The notes under the pieces were generated by a model, which saw only the letters and a program-made list of their open reading frames with translations, ran no database searches and was not told the DNA's origin. From Nymphaea colorata (taxonomy: Eukaryota > Streptophyta > Magnoliopsida > Nymphaeales > Nymphaeaceae): a stretch of DNA of 64,000 bases. The translations under genes and the position numbers were made by a program. The stretch is from positions 13,700,802 to 13,764,801 of the forward strand of contig NC_045145.1 of the NCBI RefSeq assembly GCF_008831285.2, written 5' to 3'. The first letter of the stretch is position 1. Every line of letters starts with the position of its first letter. Below are positions 12,401-25,546 of this stretch, piece by piece.

Positions 12401-15400
12401 GCCTTTCAAATGCATCCTGTTCATAAAAAACTTCGAGAAGCATGCAGACAAAATTGCCTTCTTATTTTTCCTTTTAATCTCACAGTCGTTGAATTCTAAT
12501 GAGAAGTTTACAAGGAGAAACTATGAAAAGTTTAGAAGGAGAAACAGCAAATTTGTATAATGGAACAGAGTAGTTACAAATTTCACTTGGTCAGAATCCT
12601 CCCAACTCCTAAGCACTTCATAAATAAGTAATTTTTTTAATAGAATGACAATGACTAACAAAGAGAAGTACATGAATTGGGAGAAGTGAATCTCTAACAT
12701 ATAAAAATCATGAACAATACATATAAATAACATGCATTCAGGCTATACCTTGTCCGTACCAAGATATCGAACAATGTTCTGGTGTTCAAATTGACTCAAC
12801 AGAGCAACTTCCTGAAAGGCAGAAAGTTGCAAAATATGATGAAAGATTGAAAGAAACATATTTCTTTCTATTACGAAGCACAGTCCCAACTGCTCAAGTA
12901 ACATTCTTTGTGAGAAATGAGATTTGAATTACATGTTCAAGTAGACTAAGTTGGTCCTTGCCACCTTGACCATGGAGTGAAACTTCTTTTACCGCAAAGA
13001 AAAAGCCATCACTGAAAAAGAGCAGAGTTGTAAGCATGTATTATATAATGTCTCCTTTAAGACAACTTAATGAAATGTCAGTTGAAAAAAATAAAATGAG
13101 AAGGAAGAAATGTCTTTGTCAGAAGGACACATATGAAGCAACAAAATACAGACAACCTTTAACAGTTCATAAAATAAAAAGGTTCACATATCTAATAGCA
13201 CAAGCATCTTATTTGTTAACCAATTACCGAAGCACAAAAGCAACAAATCAGCATTACTTTATCTCGAATAATTAATTCGTTACTTCCACAAGTTGAGTAA
13301 GTACAAATAGAAGGGACGGAGGCGAGCATCACCAATTCCACAAAAGACAACCCTATGATAGGTAAGTCACGTTAGCAAATGTTTCACAAGATTCTTTCTT
13401 TCGTATGTGACATGGACACTTGCAAAATGGCAAGGTGCCCTTGTCAATATGACCGAACACAGGTATGGGTGCAAATGTGGATACGGCTTGGGTGCAGCTC
13501 TGACCATGTCAAGTGCCGTCAATGCACACAAAGCCGAATCTGCCCAATTTCGGAGTCGGTGAATTCTGTCCTAGTCCAAAATTGTCCAAAATTTAGGGCT
13601 TTTGTTTCTTAGGTTCATCATCTATATACATGCAAACAGTCGAAGGCTGTTTCTGCACAGAAAAAACTTCCATCAGTTTCTGTCTTTGGGTTCCAGCATA
13701 TGGCAACCTTCTTTGGCAAGCAAAGGGTTTATTTGATGAGGCAGCGACTTTCTCCAGCGAATGCACTCTTCTCCAGTCAGTTTTCTCGCCCTTTTTTCCT
13801 TTCTTCAATTGCCAGTGTTCCAAGAAGAACCCACTTGCTGTTCTTCTTTCATTTTTTAAGTTTTTCTTCTTTTCTCGAGCTCTCTTTTCCGCTATATATC
13901 TCTGTTTCTCACTCTTTCTCTGTATCTCCATCTCCACATTAGCACATGCTACAAAAGAAATCATCACTTTATGCAATACTCGACTCCAATGTATGGGTGC
14001 AGTAAACTGCATCTGTTCACTAAACCTATGCTGTTTAAGATGTCTTGCCTCCAGACCCCCAGGATTGATGAACAGATAAGTTGCTTAACAATGATGCCCT
14101 ATGTTCCAGTGTTCTTTTCCTCATATGTCAAGGCTGCCATCAACTTACAAGTACTTGGGAGGGAGTGAGGTACATACATCAAAAGACATCTTCTCAGGAG
14201 ATTCTAAAGCCGCCTTGCCAAATTCCGAAACTCAAAGAACAAAAGTTTTTTACAAAAAAAAAAGTCACTTTGTGCACTCGACTACCAGGTACTGATCGCT
14301 TAACGTTCTTAGAGGGGTACATGTTCCGAGGAAAGCAGTTATAGTTTTCATCGGGACTACCGTGTGCACTCGCCTAAAGCAAAGATTAAGATGAAGGTAC
14401 GGAATTTAGGTGCAAATCTAGGACCCAAAGGTGAGGGTACTATTCACCTGTCTCTAGACGTGAAGGTGCTAGCCATGGGGTTGGGCATGACGAAGCCAAA
14501 ATCAACCACCGGATTAATGAATTATCGCCTCATAGGCCGTGGATCAGTAAAAGCACTTACTTGCTGATTCCTTCATATACCACGCCAAACGATCCGCTCC
14601 CAAGAATTCCTCCTCGCTGCCACGACTTTATCTCGCGCTTGAATCTCGCATTTGGTGATACAAAAAACGTTGGGGACTCTGTCGTTGTGCTTGACGCATC
14701 ATCGCCGTCGTTCGAAGTTGAGAACGAGCAGCAGGCTGCAAGGACGGCACTCTGGCGCGGTACTTCCTCACTCTCTCGCTCCAGATCTGAAACCGCCTCT
14801 TCCTTCTCCTCTATCTCACCTTTGGTCTCCCATGACTCCCTCACTCCGTCCTTGTCCTCCTCCCTGCCAATCATACCTGATCTCAAGGAACGTTTACTCA
14901 TCACCATCGACGGCGTCGGAGGTGCAGGGACGAACACCGGCGGCCTGAACCCCTTGATCCCATTCTCTGGACGTGAAGTTCGGGACGGCAACGCCGAAAC
15001 CGGCAACTTGTCCACCGGACCCGCCGTCCCCCGTCTTCCTGAGACCCTATCTTTCCCATCCGCGACCGCAGGCCTCTCCAACCTATCGACCCTGGTTTCC
15101 TGCCGGGTCCGTGCCATCTCCATTTTGTCCTCCAAATTGAACCCAAGTCGCGAGGTCGGAGGAGTGTCGTAGCCCATCCTGCTCGCCTTCCACTCTTCGA
15201 GAGGTATGCCGAAATCATCCGCACAAGAAACCCCAATCTTCTCGCAGACAGCCTCAAAATCTCCGTCGGCAACGCGGAAGCTAGTGATTTCCGGGTGCAG
15301 CGCTACGTCAGAATCACGAAACCGACTGTGCCGCGCGGGCGACGACGCCGGCGAAGGCGAGAAGGAGGAGGCGTCATAGTCGATGTTATTGAATGCGTTC

Positions 15401-15561
15401 AGCCGGTCTAACCGGCGAGTCGGCCCGCGATGGTTCCTCGACTCCGCGGGCATTGACAAGCTTCCCTCCCCCTCCCTCCCCTTCCCCGCCTTATCTCCTC
15501 CGAAAAGCAGCGAAATCATGTAATTAGGGGACGGTCGTTGTCTTTCTCGCACCGCCATCAT
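9401..15561 (-). CDS. MEKK1: MEKK1-class MAP kinase kinase kinase
   Basis: Eight exons: 15561-14561, 13011-12933, 12811-12749, 11777-11620, 10615-10540, 10450-10391, 10267-10160, 9601-9401. They sum to 1746 bp, 581 residues, with all phases closing. The N-terminus carries the subgroup A1 motif RRLDRLNAFNNIDYDASS (49-66) and the block ITSFRV..DDFGIPLEEWKA, then a Pro/Ser- and acid-rich linker. The kinase domain spans about 314-573: Gly loop GSGSFG, AVK lysine at about 342, VIHRDIKCANIL across the exon 4/5 junction, DFG at 453-455, and SCKGSAYWMAPE ending at 479. Family members phosphorylate MAPK kinases in stress and immune cascades. The activation segment has GSAYW where the family usually has GTAFW; a serine could still be phosphorylated. 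The start is the first in-frame ATG (15561); a second ATG follows directly. The family call is firm. Which MEKK1-4 orthologue it is cannot be told here, so the symbol is approximate. Confidence 0.9.
13012..14560 (-). other. First intron of the MAPKKK gene
   Basis: A 1.55 kb intron between the exon carrying the Gly-rich loop and the exon carrying the catalytic lysine. The donor is AGCAA|GTAAGT at 14561/14560 and the acceptor is CTTTTTCAG next to 13011. It contains open frames on both strands around 13593-14079 that overlap low-complexity T/C-rich sequence and are not credible genes. Confidence 0.75.
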
Positions 15562-18500
15562 GGACCAAATCCCATCGTCTTGCACACAGAACGGTGCAGC
15601 GATGTCTAATTCGCGAGTCAGGCCTCCCCCAAAATTGGCCAGAAAGAAACAAGGGGAGATGGAAAAGGGCCAAGAAAGAGAGCAGAGAAGAAAGCCGAGC
15701 GCAAGAAATATCCAGAAATCCAGAGCAAACCGGCAAACGACAGCCAGAGGTTCAAGACAAAAACAGAGGGAGAGGTGGACCAGAAAAGAGGACGCTTATT
15801 CAAAGCGTGACCATCGAGTTACCGATCACTTTTCGACGATTGCAACATGAAATCGACACAAATTCCAGTGCCTCCCCAACTGTAAAGTCCATGGGCCGGT
15901 GCGAATCCCCAAGCAGAGAGAGAGAGAGTCGTCAGGGTGCCATGAAAATGGCGCAACGCAATTGTAACTCCGCAGTGGCTGCCGCCACATTACCACGCCG
16001 TCCCATTCTTTTGCCGTCACTAGGGACCGCGCTCCGTTCAAAGCACGCGTCGAAACGTAAAGTAAAAATGCATCCAACTAGCTATTGTTATCTCCTTTAC
16101 AAACAAATATGAAATGCTCGGTTCGAAAGTTTTCTTCACAGGAGCGTGCGCTTGAGTTGTTTGCTTTTTGGTATATGGTCCCTCGATCAGGAAAATGTCG
16201 TCTTGGCATATTCTCTGTAAATCAGAAAATTGTCCTCTTCCCTATTTTCTTTATTTACGATGGGCTCGACGTTGGTCCCCGCCGGCCGAAACTTCCTTCC
16301 ACCATCACTCCGCGTGGAAAAGCGGCCCAACGGAAACGATTGGATGAGAAAGGAGGGGCATTATGTTTTTCCTCCTCCCTCTTCTACTTTTGTAAGAAGC
16401 CCGTTTTAAACAATTCGTTGAGAGTAAACTCTACTCGAAGCCTTGACTTTCTTCAACTCCTTAAAAAACGCGATATTGTTTGTCCTGAGAATGAAACGCC
16501 TCTTTTCTCGAGCTTATTACACGAACAAATCATCGCATTGGAAGGAGCTTTTTGAGTTCAATTGCACGAGGAAACTGCACAGGTTTCTCGTGAAACTAAA
16601 GTCATTTCCGGAGTTTATTACACGAAGGAACTGGAGTTGGATCGACTGCTTTTAGGATGACATCTTACAAAGTCGGAAGGTTTTGTGTATCATAGACTGA
16701 TGCATGTTTCTTTGTTGGTGAGGGCATTTATCATTCACAATAAATGAGGAGCTACGGGGCCGTTGTTGATAACATGAAAGGTTTGCATGCCATGCCAAGT
16801 TTTTCCCAAGAAAAGAAAGAGGGGTTTAAAGCTCAGCAGCTTCCACTGAAATTTAAAATTAGTACTAAAACAGAACAATTTACCCCAAAAATTTTTTTGT
16901 GTTCTTTTGAGTTGATCCACCTTTTGACATTGCAATGAAATCGCTCGCGTATAGTCAGTTGAGTTTCGGAAAATAAATAAAATTGTATATAAGTCCTTAG
17001 TATTTCTCTCACTCGTGTTATTCTTCAATGCGCCAATTGATTAAAAAGAAGAGGTACATGGTGCATCTAATTATAGCGCCAAAAACCTTTCCCTGCCGTT
17101 GAAGAAGATCTCCACTCCTTTTAATTATAGCGCCAAAAAACCATTCCCCTGAAATAGGAAAAAGGGAAACTGCTCATCTTTATTGAATAAAAGGCATGGA
17201 ATGCTCCCCCAGCAGTTTGATGCGGAGAGAGGAAAAAGAAACTTGGCAGCACCCATCCTTCCGTTCAGAAATAAATTGCATTATGTAGTTTAAATCCGAG
17301 TACAGATTGAAATTGCATATAACATATATGAATATGGGTCTGGGTCAAAATCACGAGAGAAGATGAGGTTAAATCCACGTGTTCTTCTCCTTTACGCCTG
17401 GCGTGTGAACATGACAACGAAGCAATGACCCAGATTTCTGTTAGGCCTGGAATCAGGCCAACCACCACTCTCGCAGGCTTGCACCCAGCAATGTGCCTCA
17501 CCCCAAGCTTGGCTGTTCATGCCGTTCTTCTTCTAACCAAATGGTGGCCTTTCATAACCCACGTAAGTTGGAGAGATGAATCGATCGAGGCTGCATAACC
17601 TTTTAAGCTGCTACCAAAATTCTTAACCTAAAAAAGCTCAAATACTCTGTCTGAATCCGAGCATACATGAAGTCACTCACGCATTCAGCAAGAGTGTTCG
17701 CGCCGTTCATAAAAGTGTTCAAATACTGCTTCATGTGTAGACCATGTCCAGTTAAAAAAAAAAAAAACTTCGTGTCCATTCAGACCGCAAATTCATTATT
17801 TCCTGTTGATTAATGGCCTTCTACGCTTAGAAAATCCCCGACCAGCTATTTCATGTCCTTTCAAGGCGCTAAGGAAAATGTAAAACGGAACAAAGACATG
17901 TACATTGCGTGAAAGCATAGTACCTTAATTTACAAGACCAATGACCAAGGCTTCCTAGTTCCAAAACTTGCATGTTCAACCAAAACAAGTTTCGTGATAT
18001 ACCAGAAGCCAGAAGGCCATGGCAAGGTGAAGCCATCATCGATATCAACCAAACCAATTCAACAGCAACTGGAATACGAGCATTATACGAACTGCCGTCT
18101 ACCATTCCCGAATCCTCAATAACGATCAAGTAATATAATCAAATATCTAGCTTTTATGAGGAATTAAACTCAGACGGAAAATATCCAACGGAAATTGCGT
18201 TCTACTCCAGGAAACTCAGCAAATTGCAGAAAATAACTATAATGGAAAGAAACACTGCATGCATCCTCCAACTTCAAAATGTCATCATAGGGTAAGACTC
18301 TGGACTAACTGCTCCGATACACAAAAAGAAAAAAGTTCGTAGATGGGTATGTCATACAACATTTGGCCCCATGTGCCACGAACAAGAAAGCCCCCACACC
18401 TTGGCATGACAAAAATGGAAGAGGTTGCCCTGGTTAGACCGCACGCTTGTCATGCCTGGACCAACATGCACTTCAAAGCAGATACATGACTATGAAGACT

Positions 18501-18638
18501 AATATTTCTCGTTCATCAATAATGAATCTGGAAGAACTGAATGCAGCAGCACATAGATTACTGAGCAATCAATGTAAAACTTATTCATTGATAAAAGGGT
18601 CCACATACAAATTACAGTAACATCAATCACAATAGTCT
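15562..18638. other. Intergenic region between MAPKKK and CENH3
   Basis: The right flank of the MAPKKK gene (15562-16100) is purine-rich with a short GA run near 15915-15930 and probably holds its promoter. At 17069-17140 the string TAATTATAGCGCCAAAAA occurs twice, about 56 bp apart. No coding region is supported; the last 300 bp are probably the 3' flank of CENH3. Confidence 0.4.
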
Positions 18639-21600
18639 TCATCTATTCCCACCAAGTCTGCGTGCAAGTTGCCAGTCCTTCGCCACTACAAATCACACAA
18701 ACCAGTTACAGCAAAATTGAGCAGAGTTACACAACAAAATTGAAAAGCCAAATATCGTAACTAAAGCAGACACAAGATTCCAAAACTAACAAGTAACTTC
18801 CGTTCTCAGCACAAGAACATCAGGCACATGCAAAGATATCTCAGTTACCCTTCAAAGCCTTTGATTAGAGGTTACCAAGATACTTTAGATATATCATGGA
18901 TATTAGTGTTAATGGATTAATCACCTTCCATCTTCCATAACAAAATTCACATGCAAAAAAGAAGAAACAGGACCGAAGGAGGCTTTCAAAATTCACGTCA
19001 TTAGACAGATTTGTCAATCCTATCTCAAATCACTCTCTCAATTGTTGTGAACAGAGTAATATATGGAAGTATCCATACAAACCATGAAGTCAAATCATGG
19101 AAAAGGCGAAAAGCATTAGTAGTTTCAAAAGCTGACCACACAGAGAAAATAAAAGACAGCCTTTCTCTAGCTGGCACCTGTCACTTGGCATGCCATGTTA
19201 TAGCAAATGCATGTCATCTCATGATTCTCATCAATGTGAAAATGTCTCACATCACTCCAAAGTTTAACCAAATTTAAAAAGAAAAAGCCTGAAGCGTTAC
19301 CCAATGATGCTTAGATCAATATCCAATGCCTTTCTTTGTCACCTAATACAGGCTTGCAGACCAAAGATCAAATAAACTTTTCCAAGGCAATGATGTTACT
19401 TGATAAAAGTATCTAATTTCATTTATTGAAAGCAACCCACTTTGACCACCAAGCAGAGCATCTAAACGTCATTCATTTAGACATGAAGAAGAGGGAAAAA
19501 AAAACTAAATGGAGAGGCCTGATATGTACAGAACTACAAGTCTCTCAGTCATGCACTTTCATTGTACAAGTGGGAAGAACAAGTTTACAGCCTTTACGAT
19601 TAAATCTCCTATTAGCACAAAAAATTGTAACCATCAGCAAGTCCAAATGAGATGACATCCCACAAAAGGAAAGTGGTAGGGGCTAAAATACCATCAGTGC
19701 TCACTTTGAATGACATGCACAAAATGGAGAACATGCAATAAAAAATTCAACTTACTAAGTGTAATACGCTTTGCATGTATGGCACATAGCTGTGCGTCCT
19801 CAAACAAATGCACCAATTCCGCTTCTGCTGCCTGCATTCACATGCCATTACTTCAATGCAATTAACTTGATGCTTTGATCCATATAAGCAGTGTATAAAA
19901 CTTTTTTGAACTTTTACTTATAAAATATATCAAACATTCTTTTGAAGTGACAGTAAGCTATGATGTCATACCACTGACTAGCCAGACCAGTCATTGGCTT
20001 GGTAACCAGTCCTGGCATTTAATTACAAGGGGCTAGTCAAAAACATTCATGACCAACTAGGTATTTTGGTAGCTACTGTCAGAAATAGATTTTATCATAT
20101 GTTTTACATTTATTTCAACCAAGCATTTTTTTTTCGCTTTTAATTTTAACATGTACAACTGTATATATACATCTTATATGTGATACACACATACATGTGT
20201 GTGTGTGTGTGTGTGCGTATTCAAACAGTGCCATTGTGTGACTGGCTCTCTTCACTCACTCTTCCTACAGTCTATCTTTTGAATGTGAGCTTGACATTCA
20301 AAACATTGTTAATATATTAAAAATTTATTTTCTAAACGTGTAGAAAAGATTTTATAAAATTTCAAAATTGACAATCTGAGTTTTTTTTTCTTCCAATACT
20401 CATCTTATATATCTGACAAAGATTGATCTTTAGGTCATATATCCAGCCATATATATTTACATGGGCACACACACACACAACCTATAAATGGTATATGGTA
20501 TCTGCAAATAAAATATTGTAAATATCAAATCCAAAAAAAATAAACAGAATCTGCTAATAATATAGATTATATATGTTATTCACAATTATATACGAAAACA
20601 CATTACCATAGGATTTACAAACATATATAAAATACATATAATTTTGTATTAGTCAACTGACTCAAATGGACAAATCCCAACAAATCCTTTTAGCCTTTTA
20701 GGGCCTTGATCAACCTGCATCAGACCACCAATTCTGACAACAAGGTCTCAAGAAAGTTACAGATAATTCTTATAACTTTATAAAAATTGCTCAAAAAATG
20801 GGAGGTTTGAGACTTGAGAGCATAAAGCACATAATCTGAGCTACACAATTTAACAACAGTTCACCAATAATGTGGTCTTGCAAAAAAAATTAGATTTTGT
20901 CATGTTCAAGATTGCCATCACAAGGTTCCAAATATTTACAAAATAAAACCTGTGTCACAGAGGTGCGAGTGTCAGTGCAGATGCATGTGTGGATGCTGCA
21001 TTTTTCAACGGGTGCAGGTGCAGCAAGACAACCAAGCTGAAATAAAAGTTTCCTGCTGAATACCTCTTGAATTGCAAGCAATGCCTCAGCAGTAAACCGC
21101 AAAGGTTCTTTTGAAATATATCCAGCAATTTCTCTCACCTATATTCAGCAGGATAGTGACATGAATCATAGGCTTGTTGTTTGCACAAGCATAAATAAAG
21201 GATCCTTTTTCATTCAGAAATTTTTGAAGCTATCAAAAGGAGCAAGATGATAATAGCAACAACCATTAAAGGACAATAATAAATAAGAAGCTAAGGAAAG
21301 CAATGGTTACTAAATGTAGTTTATCTTACTTGATTAATTAGTAAAGTTAGATTTTTTATGCCAATATGAAAACTAAACACAAGATTTTTTAGTATCCCCA
21401 TTAAGAATAACAAAGCAATCTATTTATCTATATAGACAAATACAAAAACAACCAAAAATGCATTCAGATATTAAAATTTAAAGAAAAAAAGAAAAGAAAA
21501 TTAGTAATCATCATGAGAATGAGAAGGCCTTAAATAACATTTTCATGGATTCATGAACATCAATTGCAATAAGATCATCAATGAAAGTCTTAAATCAAAA

Positions 21601-23634
21601 GCTTGGAATTTAACAAGAGTAGGCTGACTTCGGCAGTTTGACTACATACCACAATTGTATCCCTAGTTCCTACATGCTTCAAGGATAGCTTACCTAGTAA
21701 GAATGATATTCCTACTATATTTTTTATTTCCTATCCAGTTTAGTAGAATTAGCATGTCGCTCATATACTATGAGTGCATGTGTTTGCAATAAAGAAAACC
21801 TATTCACCCCAGAACACAATGGCCATATACTGCAAAGTGCAAACCACACCCACGTTTAACTATCTACCTATCTGTCACAAGGTTTAAATTGCATCTAGTT
21901 CTCTAAATTTGTCCCTCGTGTTCATGTATTTGATAATGTACAACACAATCGTTTTATTGCACTTCAAATATTTTTATGGTAATGCCATATTAAATTTTTT
22001 TAATGGTGTTGTAGCAATTTTTGTAAATCTACAAGACTACAACATACTAAAACATTCAAACGAGAAAATGGGTATCCACAACATTGTATAGATGTCCTAT
22101 CACCAACATTTAGTTACTTCAATATGGACAAGTTTACCAAAAGAGACGACAAAAGGTACCAATACAGAAGAGAGACTCCAAGGGCCCTTTGAAATGAAAC
22201 CAAAACTTATCAGAAATGGCTGAAAAACTGTTCCCTGTTGAGCCATTTTCCAGTCACTTAATAAAGTAATGAGCTGATAGAACCAGCCAGTTTCCGGCCA
22301 CCTAATGGCTGAGAAATGGGTGTCAGTTTTGTCACCCAACATGGGCAATACCATCAACACATTTCCTGGCTGATGAGTGGCTGGAAAACTGTTATTTTTT
22401 TCTTTAATATTTTCCTATCCAAACGACTAACAGCCAAGTTGGTAGCAAATATGGTTTGTTAAAAAATTGATTTGGAGGCAAAACCTGGTTTATGTGAAAC
22501 CACGTTTAAGCCCCCCTCATCCAAATAGCGCTCAAGTGATCCAGAAGTTCATGGTCTTATTTCCCCTAGTTTACGGATCGTCAAACAGTTGGCACCCACT
22601 TCACCCTACTTTCAGCATTCGTAATTTACTTTCAAAAGGACAGAAGAGATTGGGCAACAAATATCTAGTTCAATAAAGCCATTTAATTTCTTGAACAATC
22701 ACCCAAGGCAGAACTAATCTCTTCTCCTGACATTCATATTTCTTTAGCGTATTGCTTCAAACAAGGTTTGTAGTTCGAGCAGTGACCAGTACTACCAATC
22801 CTGTGCTATCTCATCGCCAATAAACTTGAGCAACCAAACGATAAGCTCATATATGCGTAAGGAAGAAGTTAGCAACAACATGGAGAATCTCAACTTACAA
22901 CTCGAACAAACGGCATCGTGGGTATGAGAAGGTTAACTGACTTCTGCAGCATTCGGATTTCCCGGAGAGCAACGGTCCCAGGCCTGTAACGGTGCTTCCG
23001 CGACCGCTGTGTCGGTTGTCTTGCATCGTCTTCATGATCCAAACCCAATACAACCACAATTTCGAATAAAAATAAAAAATAAAACAGCACAAAATCACTT
23101 TAGATAAGGGAATCGAAATGGCTATGGATTAGACGACAGTTCTTACCTACAGCTCCTGTTCCACCCACTTTTGCCCCTCCCTGATACACATCAGACTGTC
23201 AAAACGAGGCAACTCTTAAAGTTCACACACACACACACACACACACACAGATACAGAGAGTGTGAGAGAGAGAGACAGCACAGGAGTGTGTGGGCTTGAG
23301 GGGGGAGCTGGGGTTCCTGGAGTTCGCGGGCTTGCAGCGGTAGCTCGACCTGTGTCGTCGTTGTGGGGACTCCCGTTAGCAGCAGAAAAGGTAAATGTAA
23401 TATATGAAGAAAAACACACACACACACACACTCACTCACAGAGGTGAACTTAGGGTTTTAAGACGGACAAAAATGAGGTGGGGGAAAACAAAAGGCACAA
23501 TAAGTATTCAAAAGAGAGAGGAACATATAAAATGCAGATAATCTCTGGAGAAGAGGGAGAGTACCGGCGGCCGTTCGTAGTTCAGACGAGCGCCGGCGGC
23601 CCCTGGGCGGAGCCACCGTCTTCCGCCTGACCAT
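18639..23634 (-). CDS. CENH3: Centromeric histone H3 variant (CENH3/CENP-A)
   Basis: Exons: 23634-23565, 23029-22899, 21138-21064, 19831-19756, 18685-18639. Phases close to 132 residues. The histone fold is unmistakable: [49 protein letters not shown] and a final [13 protein letters not shown]3 features are TAEAL in place of the QSSAV of canonical H3, loop 1 one residue longer than H3 (GYISKEP), and an Arg-rich N-tail ([17 protein letters not shown]) lacking the ARTKQTARKS signature. The protein replaces H3 in centromeric nucleosomes and directs kinetochore assembly. The four C-terminal fold exons are secure. The N-tail is less so: the intron between 23565 and 23029 could hold a 20-bp microexon (23369-23350) joined to an alternative acceptor before 23006, which also keeps phase. 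At 132 residues it is short for a plant CENH3, so part of the tail may be missing from this model. Confidence 0.88.
20197..20214. repeat. (GT)n microsatellite in a CENH3 intron
   Basis: About nine GT units, flanked by TA-rich sequence, inside the intron between the last two complete histone-fold exons. Confidence 0.9.
22168..22535. mobile_element. Possible degraded MITE in a CENH3 intron
   Basis: The left edge reads GGGCCCTTTGAAATGAAACC. The right edge, read on the other strand, is GAGCGCTATTTGGATGAGGG. This GGGCnnTTTGgAtg-like terminal pattern is common in plant MITE/hAT-like elements. The interior has repeated GGCTGaAAAACTGTT strings. Termini are imperfect and I could not fix a target-site duplication, so this is tentative. 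Confidence 0.3.
23224..23249. repeat. (CA)n microsatellite in CENH3 intron 1
   Basis: About 13 CA units followed by a GA-rich run. Together with the second CA tract at 23412-23431 it brackets a GC-rich, open stretch in CENH3 intron 1. Confidence 0.9.
23412..23431. repeat. (CA)n microsatellite in CENH3 intron 1
   Basis: About ten AC units followed by CTCACTCAC. On the minus (gene) strand it is a GT-rich tract immediately upstream of a pyrimidine-rich stretch that could act as a splice acceptor region. Confidence 0.9.
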
Positions 23635-25256
23635 TAGACCGACTCAGCCAAAACCTAACAGAATCCCTTCTTTTCCATCAGCTCTTCCGTGACGTTGACG
23701 ATGTTGATGATGATCACCTTCCCGTCGCGCCCCCAACCCCCTCCTTCCTTTCGCTATCTTCGTCCCAAGTTACTGCTCAGGCGAACGGCAGCTCTGCTCA
23801 GTAAACCGTTGGAAATTTTTGGCGCTCGGAATTCAAACTTGTTTCAAAGCTTCAAGTGGCAACGAATGAAAGGCGGGACTGCCACTCGGCCCAGCCGGTT
23901 CGACCTGTCTATTTCAACTCGCGCTCCGGTCGCCTAATAAATAAGGCCCAGTTTAAGCAATTAAGATCCCAACTCAGGCAGCTTCCCTCATGCCCTGCCA
24001 AATCTCCGGCAGCCTGCACCTCAAAAAAGAAAAAAACTAAAATCTAATTTAGTTCTGACCCTCAAATCTAGAATGTAGACTTATCAAATGCCTCATTAAT
24101 CAAAAGCAATGATCCAACGTTAAGAAGTGATAGTTTCAAGTGTTAAAAGAGTAATAAGCTATCTTTATGGAGTGGCAAGTTCAAGATCTTCAACAATGTT
24201 CTAGTCAAACGAAAGGCTTTCTTTCCTTTTCCTTAGTAGTTCAATTATGTAAGCTCGCTCGAGGTGGTTAACTCAAGTTCGCGTGTTGCATGAACGAACC
24301 AAAAGTAAAACTTCACGAGATGGGGTTTGAGCTTGTTTGTATAAACAATCCGGCTTCGACCTCCCTCCTCCTAAACTCACAATACAGTTCGCTTATCCAT
24401 ATCCAATCCATTTGAAACTGACAAATGGTGAAGGCAATGCCGCTGATGTTATGGCGAGTATATAGCTGGAAAATGGTTTGGGCAAAACAGAAAACTTCAT
24501 GCTTTGACCTGATTTTTGTCCGACCAAATGCCCGAGCCCGAGTAGAGGAATTCAGTTGCGAGGGGTAGAAACTAGCTTTCGTTAGACATCAAAATAGCAG
24601 TTAACCCAAAACGTCTATAATTCAAGTTATTCCATTTAAAGTAGTTGCTTTCCCTTTCTCGTGGCACCAAAGCATGGCCGTCCACAAAATCATAGATATT
24701 GCTCTTTCAGCAAAATACACTTTATTGTTGTTACGGTGAGCAAAAAGGGTCATCAGACAACTTGTGCACATTACAAAAAGTACCATTTATATACCTCAAT
24801 TGTACTACAATTTGTATAATTAATGAATTTTGAGGAAGCAACGAGAAACTAGAACAAAGGCTCAGTGAAGAAGCAAATCTGCAGCCCCATAAGTTCGTAA
24901 GAAGCAAGCAAACTATAGTTGTGCTCCAAGTATATTATATACCAGGTGCCATTTAAGTTAACTAACCTACAAGAAGGAAAACCACGGGAGAACCCCAAAG
25001 ACAAGACCACGGTCAAATCAACAGAATAGCAGATGGATCCCACATTTCCCGCTCTTACCATGTGCAAATACTAAATTAGTGCTACTCATCATAACCAAAC
25101 ATTAATTCAGCGTGGATTAGTTCCTTGCCTATTAAAAAATATATTTATCTTTTAATCAATAACAAAAATCCGCACAATCAAACTCTCTCGCTGTGTGTGT
25201 GTGGAGAGAGACTTAAAGGTGTTGGCATAACTGAAGGAGATGATGGCCAAAATGCC
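23635..25256. other. Upstream region of CENH3; intergenic
   Basis: The first few hundred bases are GC-richer and probably hold the CENH3 5' UTR and promoter (minus strand). From about 24.2 kb the DNA is AT-rich. At 24240-24350 there are strings such as AGCTCGCTCGAGG and GGTTTGAGCTTGTTTGTATA, typical of degraded plant dispersed repeats. No gene is supported. Confidence 0.4.
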
Positions 25257-25493
25257 CTAGGTCACAACCTCAAACGTCACCATAGCCGCTTGCAAGACAG
25301 GCCTTATCAGCAGTTCCATGCGGTGATGGGCTCGGCCTGCTCTTCTGTCTAGTAACTCCATCAGCTGTTCTAGTTGAATGGTAGGCTAACCCCAAAAAAA
25401 AATCTCAGGTCACTTGTGCAAATGAAGCATTGGAAATAGTCAGCCTGAATGTACAAGGGAAGCAAATTGTCCATACCCTGGCATTACCTCTCT

Positions 25494-25546
<53 letters not shown>

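Noticed and set aside
13593-14079. Overlapping 139- and 149-residue open frames inside the MAPKKK gene
   Set aside because: They lie in the first MAPKKK intron, are low-complexity (Phe/Ser or Lys/Glu runs from T/C-rich DNA) and lack any motif.
14561-15172. Plus-strand 203-residue open frame
   Set aside because: Antisense shadow of the first MAPKKK exon, which has clear kinase and A1-subgroup motifs on the minus strand.
17265-17501. Minus-strand frame with hydrophobic N-terminus (GCKPARVVVGLIPGLTEIWVI)
   Set aside because: Isolated, no splice partner and no family recognised; may be a dispersed-repeat fragment.
23191-23439. Open frames through the CENH3 intron 1 repeats
   Set aside because: As whole ORFs they read through CA/GT microsatellites (Cys-Val runs). 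Only a short internal part is considered as a possible CENH3 microexon.
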